This document shows, in pieces, positions 1 through 11,900 of a stretch of DNA of 64,000 nt. Both the position numbers and the translations under genes were made by a program. The notes under the pieces were generated by a model, which saw only the letters and a program-made list of their open reading frames with translations, was not told the DNA's origin and did not search any database. How positions within the stretch are numbered: the first letter of the stretch is position 1; the number at the start of each line of letters is the position of its first letter. This DNA is from Membranipora membranacea (lineage: Eukaryota; Bryozoa; Gymnolaemata; Cheilostomatida; Membraniporidae), in assembly GCA_914767715.1 (NCBI GenBank), contig OU612074.1, positions 13,688,062 to 13,752,061 of the forward strand. Reading direction: 5' to 3'.

Positions 1-985
1 GATTATATCCTGGTTTTTGATGAAGGAGGTGCGGAGATAAATGAAGGACCAAGGCAGTCAGAATACAATCAAAATTCCGGCCTCTTGTGAGATGGCTATA
101 TTTATATATAATTGACTAGAAGCTTGGAGCAGGGTATAACTGTGATCAAGTGAGGTTGAGTAACATATGCTAGCCAAAATTTTCACTATTTCAAACCTGT
201 GCGAAATGATGAACTTTCCTCCTGCGAATCAAATACAAAAATCCACTTTCACAGTAAGGAAAATAGATGGCTTTATGTTAAAATGAACTTTGCATAATCT
301 GCTGTGCTTAAAAGTATAATTCCAAAATATGATTAATGGTAGAGATGTTTGCGCAATATTAAAATCTTGAATGTCCTTAGTGTTAGGTTAGGGGAAAACG
401 CAGCATGCAAATGACCTACACATATATCATTGGATTCTTTAGTTAATATAATCGTATGTAGCCAAGTTCATATAACTACTATCAGTAGTAGCCGAGGTGC
501 GACGACGTTTGACCGCTATGCTCAACTTTTCTTTATTGAAAGAACCCACACACTTTCCTTCTACTGGTTTTGCTTAAACTCAGCTTCTGAAGAGGTCGTT
601 GACTGACTTGTATGACCTATATCAATACTTTGATCTGATTGGATAAAGTACTACAACTAGGTCAGTTAGGTCAATGTCTCTCAAACCTTGAAAAAATACA
701 TTTTTCTAAATAAATCAGATGATTCACAATTTGTAAACTCATATTACTTGGAGAGCAAACAAGCGGCTATAAAGAGATTAGCTACTACACAAACAACCCT
801 AAAGATGTAAACTACCCTAGAGGCGTAAAAGTTAGCTGGAATTGAGCTAAGATAATCTATTTGGCGACTTTATATTAGGTAGCAACCATTGCCATCATTT
901 AATGTCAGTGAGAAATGGAAATTTAATCCTCCTGCAAAAATCTTACTGCTCTATGTTCTAGTTTCATTGTCTTTGACATTTGAAG
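1..985. other. AT-rich intergenic sequence without a gene
   Basis: I see no supported coding exon here. The stretch around 165-245 resembles sequence near 37135-37205 and, less well, 57700-57765 (shared words around a 'TTTCAA.CCTGTGC' core and 'GAACTTTCCTCC'). It is therefore probably part of a dispersed, decayed repeat. Confidence 0.5.
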
Positions 986-989
986 GGTA

Positions 990-2975
990 CACGTTACAAA
1001 CGAGCTGAAATGATTGACCAATCTATAATAAACATTGTAGACAAACACGCGCCAGAAAAAACTATGCGAGTACGCAACAAGAAAAACCAATAGATCACTT
1101 CAGATGTACTGCGCCTGATTTCACTCAAAAACAAATTTTACAAGGAAGTATATAAAGCGTCTAAAGCCCCAACTGATGGCCAAGTCCAACATTACAGGAA
1201 ATTCAGAAACTATGTTACCAACCAAATTCGTACCGCTAAGAAACACTACATTAGCAAATCATGATCAGCAACCGACAAAAGTTTTTATTCCTGCTTAAAA
1301 TCCATAACCAAGAAACAGAAATCCCATACATCTATAGAGTGCCTGGAATACAAAAGTGCGGAACATACGGATGAAAAAGATATTGCCTGCGCCTTAAATG
1401 ATTTCTTCATGAACGTTGCTGGGCACTCTGAATTCAATCCGGCAAGTTTCCCGCATTTTCCTACAGAAACAAATTCTTTCAAATTCTCTTTCAGTCCAAT
1501 CGCTAGTAAAACAATTACTTTGCTCATAAATTCACTCAACTCAGACAAGCCGGTGGTCTAAGTGGCATACCAGCAATGATTTATAAAATAATAGTTGACC
1601 TTATTGCATACCCACTATCCATTCTGGTCAATGAATGCTATCAAAAATCAATTTTCCCTGACTGTTTTAAATCTGCCCTTGTCACGCCAATTCATAAAAA
1701 GGGTAAAAAATGTGACCCACTCAAATTATCGACCAATATCCTCGCTTCTAATTCTGTCAAAGATATTTGAACTTGACATGAAAAATCAGATGATGTCTTA
1801 CATAGAGAAACACAACCTATTTTCAGACCAACAATTCGGATTTTGTCAGAATCATTCAACCGAGCAAATGTTGCTATCTGTGCTGCAACAATGGAAAATT
1901 AAACTTGACCAATCCACTCCATGTTACACTGGAGCCTTATCCCTAGATGTCCGAAAAGCATTTGATACAATCAATCACAAACTTCTTCTATACATATTGG
2001 ATAAAAAACAATTCTCCAGTTCTGCAACAGCACTATACTTCGATCATATCTTCAAAACCGATCCCAAGTTATGAAAGTGGGGTTGTCACGATCTAATTCA
2101 CAAGCAATCACCTGTGGGGTACCTCAAGGCTCCATTCTGGGTCCTATCCTCTTTAACTTAGCCATCGATGGATTGCTAGCAACATTTGACAATTCATTCG
2201 CTTATGCAGATGATACGCTAATCTACTGTACAGCCACAAGCATAGATGAAGTACTAGTGGAGTCCAATACTCTGCTAAAGAAAGCATCAGATTGGTATCA
2301 TGGCCACTTACTGAGACTCAACATTGAGAAAAAACAATTCTGCATATTTTCCAATAGAAACATTAAAAACTTTTACCACATCAATTTTCAAAACTCTCTA
2401 TCAATGTACTGGGGGTTACCCTGGATACTGATTTATCTTTCCATATCCATGCCAATGAAACGTCAACCAAAGCAAACAAAGTAGTGTACCTACTTTCAAA
2501 ACTGAAAAAATACATGAACGTTGAGGAATCCTTAAGGACTTACGAAATTCTTGTCAGACCTATCCTAGAATACTGCTCATCTATCTACCTAAAAGGCACT
2601 CAAAAAACATCCGTCACAATTGGAAAAGTTCAGAATAAAGCAATTAGAATCATAATATCTGCACCTAAAAAGTTTTCTGTCACAACTGGTAGATCACTCT
2701 TAAACTTACCCACCGTAAAATGTAGAAGACATTACCTATTTCACAAATTTACACATAAGAAAATATTCAAAAATAAAGCATCAAAGCATATTCTTCGCCT
2801 GGTGCAAAAGTTCAATAAACACCAACAATCCCTTAGAAGTAAATGTTCAGTAATAAAACCCTCCTTTAGGACGCATTTTGGCAAAACAGCTCTCTTAAAT
2901 CTGCTGCACAATTTCAGACTGAAATGCAAAACGGCTGACAGCCTACTATCTTTTAACTGATACTTTTGATAATAA
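990..2975 (+). mobile_element. Degenerate non-LTR retrotransposon (LINE, Jockey/CR1-like) with reverse transcriptase
   Basis: Broken ORF2 of a LINE. From about 1010 to 1560 the translation reads as the region between endonuclease and reverse transcriptase, interrupted by in-frame stops near 1090 and 1262. The RT fingers and palm follow in shifted frames: NYRPISSLLILSKIFE (about 1720-1780), the FGF...STEQ block, LDVRKAFDTINHKLL (about 1945-1985), GVPQGSILGPILFNL (2116-2160) and the catalytic FAYADDTLIYC (about 2198-2230). A thumb/C-terminal segment runs 2484-2960. At least two frameshifts (about 1720 and 2070) and several stops show that it is dead. It ends just before a (TA)n tract at about 2997, which may be its tail or insertion site. 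The Jockey/CR1-like label rests on motif style only. No endonuclease core or ORF1 was recognised upstream, so it is probably 5' truncated. Confidence 0.88.
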
Positions 2976-2996
2976 TCGGGACAAGAACAATAATTT

Positions 2997-2999
2997 TAT

Positions 3000-3037
<38 letters not shown>

Positions 3038-3038
3038 C
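2997..3038. repeat. (TA)n microsatellite
   Basis: Almost pure TA dinucleotide run directly downstream of the LINE. Confidence 0.9.
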
Positions 3039-3220
3039 ATTTTCTTTTGCTATAAAGCCATATATAACTTACTTTCCCATTTCTAGAACATCGTCATTTA
3101 TTTGTGTATAACACCCTTTTTTTTTTGTATTTAGCTGTGTGCAGAGGTCAACAAGTTACTTTTGAACTATTCTGTCATCTGTAAACTTTCTAGAAAACCT
3201 CTTTAAACAAACAAATAAAA

Positions 3221-3433
3221 CACAACGTGACATACGCATGACCCCGTATAATGTAACACAAACTGTATTCTCTGCCTGCCTGCGACCTTGAGCTTGAATC
3301 AATCATGTGTGCCACGTTATAAAAACTCAACACAACGTGACATACGCATGACCCTGTATAATGTCACATAAACTGTATCCTCTGCCTGCCTGTGACCTTG
3401 AGCTTGAAGCCACGTGACACACATGATTGATTT
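3221..3433. repeat. 110-bp tandem duplication with a locally inverted segment
   Basis: Two units starting at 3221 and 3331 share CACAACGTGACATACGCATG and most of the following 80 bases, up to GACCTTGAGCTTGAA. The end of the second unit contains the reverse complement of the 'AATCAATCATGTGTG.CACGT' segment found at the end of the first. Confidence 0.8.
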
Positions 3434-3544
3434 TGCGCAAAATCCATGGACAAAAAGAGACACCCTTTTTCATTCCTCCGAAACGAACGGCGTACCTGTC
3501 CTATGCAAGCTCTTTATTTCAACAAAGTTCAAAGCGGAGGCTTA

Positions 3545-4345
3545 GTAGTTTTGATTGATTGATTTTGATTGATCGATTTTATTCTATCACTAACACTATA
3601 CGGTGTTGCGAAAAATAAGTTGCAGTACTTTGCTAATATTCGGAGAAAACCTTCTATATGCTGACTAAAATAATGCACATAGAAAAATAAGAAACAATAG
3701 TTATAAAAACTCATTGAGCTTTATGCTCATGGATCTCAGGATTCAGGAAGCTGTCTCTTCCCCAGGAGCTTCGGTATTTGGTATGACGGTAGCTACCCGA
3801 AGGACATTGTTCAAGAAAATTGTGTATAAAGTGGTCGGAATCATGGATCATCTGTAACATCAGTGTTTTGGTTCGCTTTTGTATAGTATTGTCTATACTG
3901 TCTATGTCTTCTAACCCTAGTCTCAAGGCTCGTTTAACTACATCTCTTATGTCTTTCTTACTTCTAGAAAAAAGGCTAGTATACAATATGGGGAGACAGT
4001 ACATGAGCAGGGATAACACAAAACTTTTAAATAGCATACAGGCCAGTGGTTTAGTACTTAGGTAAAGAAAACTCCGTACAATATACATTCTTTGATTGGC
4101 TTTGGTCACAATATTCTCTATGTGGTCTTCAAAACGCAGTCTGTCGTCTACTTCTACACCTAGATATTTTGCACTACTACAAAAGCTAATCTCTGTCTCA
4201 TTTAATATCAATGGTTCACTGTCTGGTTTATCTCGTCTTGTGGGAAATAGCATTTCTTTAGTTTTAGAAGCATTTAGAAGCAAAAGAGTGGGACTCATTA
4301 TCTCAGTTCCCAACTTCATCCTCACAAGGATAATACTAGTCAACT
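3545..4345 (-). mobile_element. 5'-truncated LINE, reverse-transcriptase C-terminal fragment
   Basis: The minus strand carries a 210-codon open frame (4343-3711) that reads as the end of a LINE RT. It has LLNASKTKEMLF, then the LGVEVDDRLRFEDHIE block (the conserved 'KYLGV..D..L.W..HI' region after the catalytic palm), and then the thumb-like C-terminal part. The catalytic YADD is absent, so the copy begins after the active site. Beyond the stop, the minus strand ends in ATCAATCAAA-type repeats (about 3577-3549), a plausible simple-repeat LINE tail. It differs in sequence and orientation from the LINE at 990-2975. The frame is open throughout, suggesting a younger insertion than the first. Confidence 0.85.
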
Positions 4346-4699
4346 ACCTGTTTTGGCTGTTGTGTCAAACTCCACACCCCAACATAACCGAAGAATGCCA
4401 ACAGCCTTCCAGGGCCTTTCAAGGTATTTTGGGAATTATGCAGTAATGTATTTGCAGTGCCCAAGATTGATGGTGATTCACTGTGTATACAATAAATGTT
4501 AAAACTTCCAAAATAATTTTGCGTGGCTGCGACAATGCACCTTTAGACAGCATTTTTCAAACGTGCTGCAAAAAGTTTGATGGTCTACCTATGGTGATTA
4601 TGAGAATATATATGAGCTAGAATGTTATAATTTTGTGTGTATCTAATATTCAAAGAGTACTGTACTTTGTTTGTGACAACACCTGAGGGTATTTCCTGT

Positions 4700-7354
4700 G
4701 GGGACTTAGTAACGTTTGATTTTCATTTTTGCGCACTGATGCTAAAATATAAAAAAATCAACTTGTTTTTCATTTATTGTTCAAAACAACAAATCAAAAT
4801 ATGAAAATCAAGTCAATTTTTGTTTTTTGATTTTCTTATTGATTAAAACCGAAATATTGATATGAATCCTATTTTCATATTTGAATTTTGAATCACAGTA
4901 ACAAAAATCAAACATTGCAAATGTAGCCTTAGTTGTTATCTTTCTCATGGGGATTTACTGGGGTTTGCATTTCTTGCTGCTACCGGATGCTGCCGCCAAA
5001 AATGGGATGTCTGCCTGAGATAATTTGTCAATTCAAGTCAGCTGCTATAAGGGGCTACTGTGTGGCTTGACTGCATTGAGTACACAATGTATGTTACAGT
5101 GCTGGGGTGAAGATGTGAGGTATTCGGCGCAGGTGCTTTGTAGTGAATTTTGTTGATGCTGTTGGGCTGCCGCCTGGTGGCTGCCGCTTGTTTGATGTCG
5201 ATTGTATGTTTAGCTTGCTGCCTCTGTTGGGTGTGCTGCCACTGATGTGTTACAGATGGTGTGCTCAGTGTGCTGCTGATAGTGGGTGTGCTGCCGCACA
5301 CCAATGAGCGGCAACACACCCACCAGAGGATATACGCTTAGCTTACAATCAGCAGCACATCAGCGGAAGCACATCACCATTTTACCAAACCTATGTTATG
5401 AAGAAAGGGTGGAGTTTTTGAATTTATCCTCATTATGATTTTTTAAAGAGCAAGAGGCATTTTGTAGAAATAGCTACAAATCAAACACACCCTCTTTTTA
5501 ATTAGTTTGGTGGCAGCGATTTTGGATGGATAAGGTTTGTCAGTTGTTTCTTGTACAGTTATTGAAGCTGATCGCAATGGTAATATTGTACTCTAAGTTG
5601 CACAATAAGCCGCTAATTGCCAAAATCACTGCCGGTAAAAGGGAAGGTGATCAAAGTATGATGATATGGTTTCAAACTATCCAAAATCTGAAAGAGCGTG
5701 TCACAATTAGTGGACCTACAACTTTACATTGGTCTGCTATCTTAACTAAAGTATATATAACTAGCCGAGCTATGGCCAACAACGTTTGCAATGCCCCTTA
5801 TATCACCTGTGTATTACTATCATTGAAACGAAACCACTTTTTCAATTTTGCTGCTGCCTAAAAAGCAGGCTTTGAAAGCTAGTACTGATCTGATTTTCTT
5901 ATGGTGATTTTGTATTGACCCTCCCCTCGCATAACACCAGTGTGTAATGCTCTGAGTGTGTCGTTTTTCAAATAGTGCGTTTTTTTTTTCCCTTTATAGT
6001 ATCATAAAAATCGTCTCTCTAAGTTTACATAGCAGCATGTAAAGCAAAAATGAACTCCTTCAAGTATCATCAAAAAGGTATGTAATGCGGAAAAAATACA
6101 AAACCACCATAAAAAAATCAGATCGATACGAACATTCGAAGTCAGTTTTCGAGGCAAAATTAAAAAAATAGGGTCCTTTCAATGATAGTTATATACAGGT
6201 GATATAAGGGGTATTGCAACCGTTGTTGGCCATATCTCGGCTACTTATGATAGCAGACCCATGTCAACTTGTAGATCCACTAATGATGACATGCTCTTTC
6301 AGATTTTGGATGTTTTGAACCAATGCATCATCTTTTCATCACTTTCCCTTTTTGCGATGTCATCACTTTTTATAAGGTTGGTCATTCACTCAATATTTGA
6401 GATATCACAATGATATAATACAAAAACTGACCAAGGTATGTATAAATCTGATTGCAGAGTTCGAGTAGCCCAAGCCCAACTCATAAGATGAGCACAGGAC
6501 AGACCTTTGAAATCTCTGATTTTGGCCATTTTTGGCAGCATTTTTGGCAATTAGCTGCCTATTGTGCAACTTTGTGTAATTTAGATCATCAACATTGCGA
6601 TCGCTCTCAGTCATTTTTGACCCAACATTGTAAGCATTCAGTTTTATCAACACCATGATATCAGCTGAAAAAATAAACTAAAATAAACGTACTGCACACT
6701 ATCGGCAGCGCACTGAGCACACCATCTGTAACACATCAGTGGCAGCACACCCAACAGAGGCAGCAAGCTTAACGTACAATCGACATCAAACAAGCGGCAG
6801 CCACCAGGCGGCAGCCCAACAGCATCAGCAAAATTCACTACAAAGCACCTGGGCCGAATACCTCACATCTTTACCCCAGCACTGTGACATACATTGTGTA
6901 CTCAATGCAGACAAGCCACACAGTAGCCCCTCATAGCAGCTGACTTGACAAATTATCTCAGCGTGCCAATCTCAGGCAGACATCCTATTTTTGGCGGCAG
7001 CATCCGGTAGCGGCAAGAAATGCAAACCCCAGCAAATCCCCATAAGGAAAATAGCAATTAAGGCTACATTTGCAATGTTTCTTTTTGTCTTTCAACACGT
7101 TTTGTTTTGCAGCATCAAAAATGAAAAGCAAAAAATCAATTCATTTTTCAATTTTTGTTTTTGTGATTCAAAGTTGAAATATGATAATAGGATTCATATC
7201 AATATTTCGGTTTTCGTCAATAAGAAAAATCATCAAAAAACCAACATTGACTCGATTTTCATTCATTGTTTTGGAACAGAAAACAAAAAACAACTTGCAT
7301 TTTGTTTTTTAGCATCAGTGCGCAAAAATGAAAATCAAACGATACTAAGTCCCC
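4700..7354. mobile_element. 2.65-kb foldback element (near-complete palindrome)
   Basis: The two halves are inverted copies of each other about a centre near 6027. The outer ends match (GGGGACTTAGTA at 4700 and its complement ending at 7354), as do the Q/K-rich AT tract, the GCTGCCGCC-rich block (4980-5285 against 6700-7010), 5500-5600 against 6520-6620, 5640-5830 against 6180-6360, and even 5885-5925 against 6085-6125. Spacing is symmetrical, so each arm is about 1.3 kb with a very short loop. Arms differ by scattered substitutions and small indels. No transposase or clear target-site duplication was found. Open frames inside (such as 5526-5861 and 6991-7425) have no recognisable domain and appear to be incidental. 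It could be a foldback transposon or an inverted duplication of one. Confidence 0.88.
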
Positions 7355-8444
7355 TTACAAGAATCGTCCAGTCAGGTCGAACCAAACATAATTTATCTTA
7401 TGGCCAAAACTGGGATAAAAAATGAGAGCTTTATCCATTTTAGGCAGCAAGACTCCAGTTTCAGATTGGTGAAAATTTATTTCAAATTTGTTCATGAGTT
7501 GCAGAAAGAAGTGTTTGTTGCATAAACTAAGTGCATTGGAATAAATGTGGAACATCTGTGACACCAAATTGGCATAAAAGAAACAGTTTCAAACCTAAAA
7601 TCGGGTGATTTTCTTTTGTCCAGGGTCGACTTTTATTTGTGGCTTGCTAAATAAATGGGAAGATAAATGTCTAGATGGCCTATATCTTGATCTCAAACCA
7701 AAGTGACAACAATTCGGTTCTAACGCTTACAATTCCACTAATTTTACAGCTGAGAGGTCTGTAGTTTCTATCTTTGTTTACCTCCCATGAATATCATAGA
7801 TATTATAACCTCAATGATACTGTCAGCTTTTTCTGAGAGGTGAACTGAGAAGTGTGAGAAGGTAATGACTGAGTGTTTGATTTTCACTCAAAGTTGAGTT
7901 TGGAAGGTACTAAAAAGGTACTATTTTGTATATACTGACATTAACTACTAACTACTAACATACTTTTTAGTGCCTTCACATCTCAACTTTGAGCGAAAAT
8001 GAGTTATAACTGGGCCATATGTTGATGATGAACATTATAGCAGTTTTCTAAATTAGACTGAGAACTCCAAAATGATACCAAAAACCTGTTTCCTTCACAG
8101 TCACTTTAAAGAAAAACACTTTCATCCTCATCCATCACCCATGTCCCTTTATCTGTGGGCTCTCCATCACCAGCCTGACCCTTGGAAGCCTTTCACCAAC
8201 ACATATAATTGCAGAATTTAGAGCTAATGGAGATATTAATTTCATACTGCACAATTATTAGCACCAGGTGTGGCCACAAATTGGGTGGGTGTAACCTAAC
8301 ACCCAGCCCGCAACAGAGGTTAATAACCAAGGGTAATTAACAGGGGTCAATCACCGGTAACTCAGGCGAGACTGAAGAGAGAATATCTGCAGAGCTGCAT
8401 ATCTTAGGCTGGTTATGATGTTACATCCTCAGCAGGTCTTACTG
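7355..8444. other. Intergenic sequence, no gene seen
   Basis: Lies between the palindrome and a MITE. Apart from the foldback at 7880-8001, I see no coding exon or RNA gene. Confidence 0.5.
7880..8001. repeat. Short foldback element
   Basis: TTTTCACTCAAAGTTGAG (7881) followed by GGAAGGTACTAAAAAGGTA is repeated inverted as TACTTTTTAGTGCCTTC and CTCAACTTTGAGCGAAAA (to 8000). Each arm is about 45 bp around a short AT-rich loop with ACTAACTACTAAC repeats. Confidence 0.8.
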
Positions 8445-8692
8445 TAATGGTCAAAACACACTTAGCAGTTGCAACCTCAGAGGTTTCTACAACGCCATCA
8501 TTGTTAACATATATGCTGACATCAGCCTCAGCTGATCCTCAGAGGTTGCAGCATCAGAGTGCAGAGCGGTTTGCATGGCGTCACATTACTAACATATAAA
8601 CCTCAGCTGATCCTCAGAGGACAAATGTGTATATAAAAACTCATTGCAGATCCACTGAGGTTGCAACCTCTGTCAGTGTGTTTAAACCATTA
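8445..8692. mobile_element. 248-bp MITE with about 35-bp terminal inverted repeats
   Basis: The left end runs TAATGGTCAAAACACACTT.. into GTTGCAACCTCAGAGG. The right end is its complement, running from the GAGGTTGCAACCTC region to ..AACCATTA. Both ends carry TA, which could be a TA target duplication of Tc1/mariner type. The interior has two direct copies of CCTCAGCTGATCCTCAGAGG. No coding capacity. Confidence 0.75.
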
Positions 8693-8772
8693 TGTTGTAT
8701 CAAAAGTGACTGTCATACAAATCAACCTAGAGAGAAAGGAGATATTCAGTGAAATATTTTTGTTAACAAAAA

Positions 8773-8778
8773 TTTATT
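8773..8778 (-). promoter_or_regulatory. Candidate polyadenylation signal of the WDR77 gene
   Basis: AATAAA on the minus strand, 200 bp beyond the WDR77 stop codon, in an AT-rich 3' flank. Confidence 0.5.
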
Positions 8779-8977
8779 CTGATGCTGGAAAAAAATGATC
8801 AATTGTATATTATAATATGTACATTTCTGAGTGACTCATGGAACTATGATACAATTGTCAGTATATTGTTCTGGAGCAGGACTGCCAGACTTGTTGACTT
8901 GGCTATACAGCCATTATTTGTCAAATGCAGCAAGGCGCTTTGTGACCTTTCATTGCCTGACGGCAGTTGTATTACTC

Positions 8978-11900
8978 TCACATCGTACCGTTAGTAGTAA
9001 TAACATCGCCTTGACCGTGATCTTTTCTGATTGAATGGCTGACTATTGTCGAGTCCCAGGAACAGGTGAGGAACTGGTCTGCAGCTTTCCATACAAGACC
9101 AGTTACAAAATCTCTGTGGTCGCCATTAGTATATCTAAATGAGAGAATTAGTGATAAGCCAATCAGGATTATAAGGGAGCATGATCATTGCCGATTTCAA
9201 AATAGTAATACATTATAATATGGGATTAACTCAGTTTCTTGGAAAGTCTTAATACGTTACATGCCCAGTGGTTGATAATGGCATCCTATGGTTATTAATG
9301 AGCTTAGTCAGAATTCAGTCAGGACTAATCGAAACCAGCCTTATTTATCTCAATCATCTTAAACTGCCCAAATGACGCCAACAGCCTCTTTTACAAGGAC
9401 CATTAACCTTGATGATTTATCTTCTCCATGTCCTAGAATTGGGACAGGATACTGACATATATCTTACGGATGAGGGGTACATATCTGACCCTGAACAAGC
9501 ATATGGCTATTTATGTATGGTTGCTGGACCGCATCTCTCATCCTTGATTGGTACACGAGTTCAAAATCTAGAACAGCTGACCTTTGTAAACAAGAGTAAG
9601 ACTTTTTGAAGGTTGTTACTAGGGTGTCAATCAATTTATAAAGTAAAAGCTATCCAGATTTTAAGCTTTATTTAGATCCTGACACAAAGCTTTATACTGA
9701 TGGCATAACCCCACAAATAGCCACGCTATGTATTTTACCACTGATCCATAAATTCATATCAATGCGATAGGACAATAATTAATTTTTTGAGCCTGGTACA
9801 GAATGAAATATATAAATGCAGTGTGTCTGTGTGGTATAGGGATACTGGTTGGTCTATAAAAATCTCTGAGTAAAATTATATATCAATATGAGCAAACCCA
9901 GTCTCCTTAGTATGGCGATGTGCCTGTCTATTATATCTGCCAGAAGGGGATACTGTGTGCTATATAGTCACTCGGGTTCTGTTTATGAGCTGACACAACA
10001 ATACTTAAATTAGGTCTGGGTACTTGTTCTCTCTTATATGCTTGATATGAGTCATAGCAGGAAGAGAAAGCTAAATAAAGCAGCAGAACAGAATCCTCTA
10101 GACTGCTTGTTTGGAAACTAAATGGGGCAACGGTTAGCGTGCTTGCTGGTGCCGCAGGAGTAGTGGGTTCGAATCCCATTGGGGGAGCTTTCAAGGTTGA
10201 TTGTTCCAGCCCCAAGCACCATCAGGTGTATACATGTGCTGGTTGTGTAGGAGAGGGCATACTGCTGTTTAGCGCCAGCAAGATATAAGCTACCGTGAGA
10301 ATGAGTTACGGAATGGTCCACAATCTCATACACCGTTTATTGTATATTTGTTATTTATAAAGATTTCCTATTTGCCATAATATCCCACCAAGTTGTTTAA
10401 TAAAGATTTCAAAGCTATTTTCATAATCAGATATCCGGGAAAGTGACAATACACCTAGTTTACGGCCTCAAACTTGGCTTAGTACGCTTGAACTTGTAGT
10501 GGCATTCCGTGGCCAACCTCAGTTGTGGTTAATAGGAAGGATAAGTGCAAGATTAGCATAAGGAAGTTTACATAATTTTGTGCCGGTCGTTATTTTTAAT
10601 ACCTCGTAAACGAATAAACAAACTATATTTATAACAGTAACTTACATTGTTGATGTGTTGACTAGACTATAGTTGATAACATTAACATTTCCATCATCTC
10701 CACACGTAGCTATCAGATCAGGTCTGAAAGTATAAATCATACAGACAGCTAAATATATTATGGATATCGAATACAACCATAATCATAAACAAACCAAAAG
10801 TGCTAGACAGTGCAGTTCACTAAATTCAAACCTCTGGGATCACAAAAAATGTTACAATTAAGCAAAGTCTGAATTAAGTGGCATTAGAATGCATTGAGAT
10901 CTGGCTGATGGGTCCAATTTTCCTTGTCTGAACTAACAGGAGTTCTGAATTAACCAGCTTACACTGTATGTTGTTATGAGGTACAAATACGCTTCCAATG
11001 TTATTTGTGGTTTTGTTTTTTAACACCTATTTACAATTCTGCTGCAAGATTTGCCAAGGGTAAAAAGATAGACTGCTCCTGAATCAGGTTTGTTCAAGGT
11101 AACTTGCATTCTTGGAGGTCTCTCAATTAGAATGAGCAGATTATCACTATCACATCGCTCAAAATTATCACTCACTTGGTCTTTCCATTAGACAAAGTCA
11201 CTCCCAAATCCCTCACTCCGAATGTACATAGATTCATCAATGAGTGAGCGATTTCTAAGCGAGACCCTAGCAGGTATCACTCACTCAATGAGTGAGCAAT
11301 CGGATTGTGATTTGGGCTGTTTTTAATTGAAAGACCCCCCCTGTGTCGCTGCCGGCAGCTCATGGAGAGCAACTCCATGTGCAGGTAAATTATGTCATAC
11401 TTGATCTAGGGCTACTCCAAACTCACTATTATACTTTAATTCAGATTTAAAAAAATTGTAACACACTTGTGAGGATTGAATTTGATACGACGTATAGCTC
11501 TGCAGTGATTGGTGAGCGACTTTAGAGGTCTGTCCATATTTCTTATATCTTTGATTAGAAGTTGTCCCCTTTCTGTCCCCAAAGTCAGCAGGTTGTCATT
11601 ATAACTAACCGCTGTCACTATATCCGAAGTCAGCGCTGTAATAAAGAGACAGATAACAATGATGCTCGGAGAGAGTAAAATTTAAAGGTCATCAAAGCTT
11701 AAATTTGAACGCTGTGAAATCCTAAATCATGCAAAAGAAGAGGTAGACACCCGAGGGTGTTGGGGGCTGGAACAATCAACCTTGAAAGCTCCCCCAATGG
11801 TATTCGAACCCACAACTCTTGCGGTGCCAATAGCCTGGCAGTGAATATCGAGCACGCCAACTGATTGCGCCATCCCCAAAAAAAGAATGGGTTGATTGTG

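Noticed and set aside
5526-5861. 111-codon open frame in the palindrome
   Set aside because: Its inverted counterpart at about 6180-6530 is disrupted and no protein family is recognisable.
6991-7425. 144-codon open frame, Lys/Asn/Phe-rich
   Set aside because: It is an AT-rich arm of the palindrome with no domain, and the matching frame in the other arm is not maintained.
8782-9034. Two overlapping plus-strand frames of 70 and 67 codons
   Set aside because: They are antisense to the last WDR77 exon and its 3' flank.
9931-10333. Open frames containing GFEPTTPAAPAS-like peptides
   Set aside because: This peptide is the translation of the tRNA-like head of family A SINEs and recurs wherever the SINE occurs.
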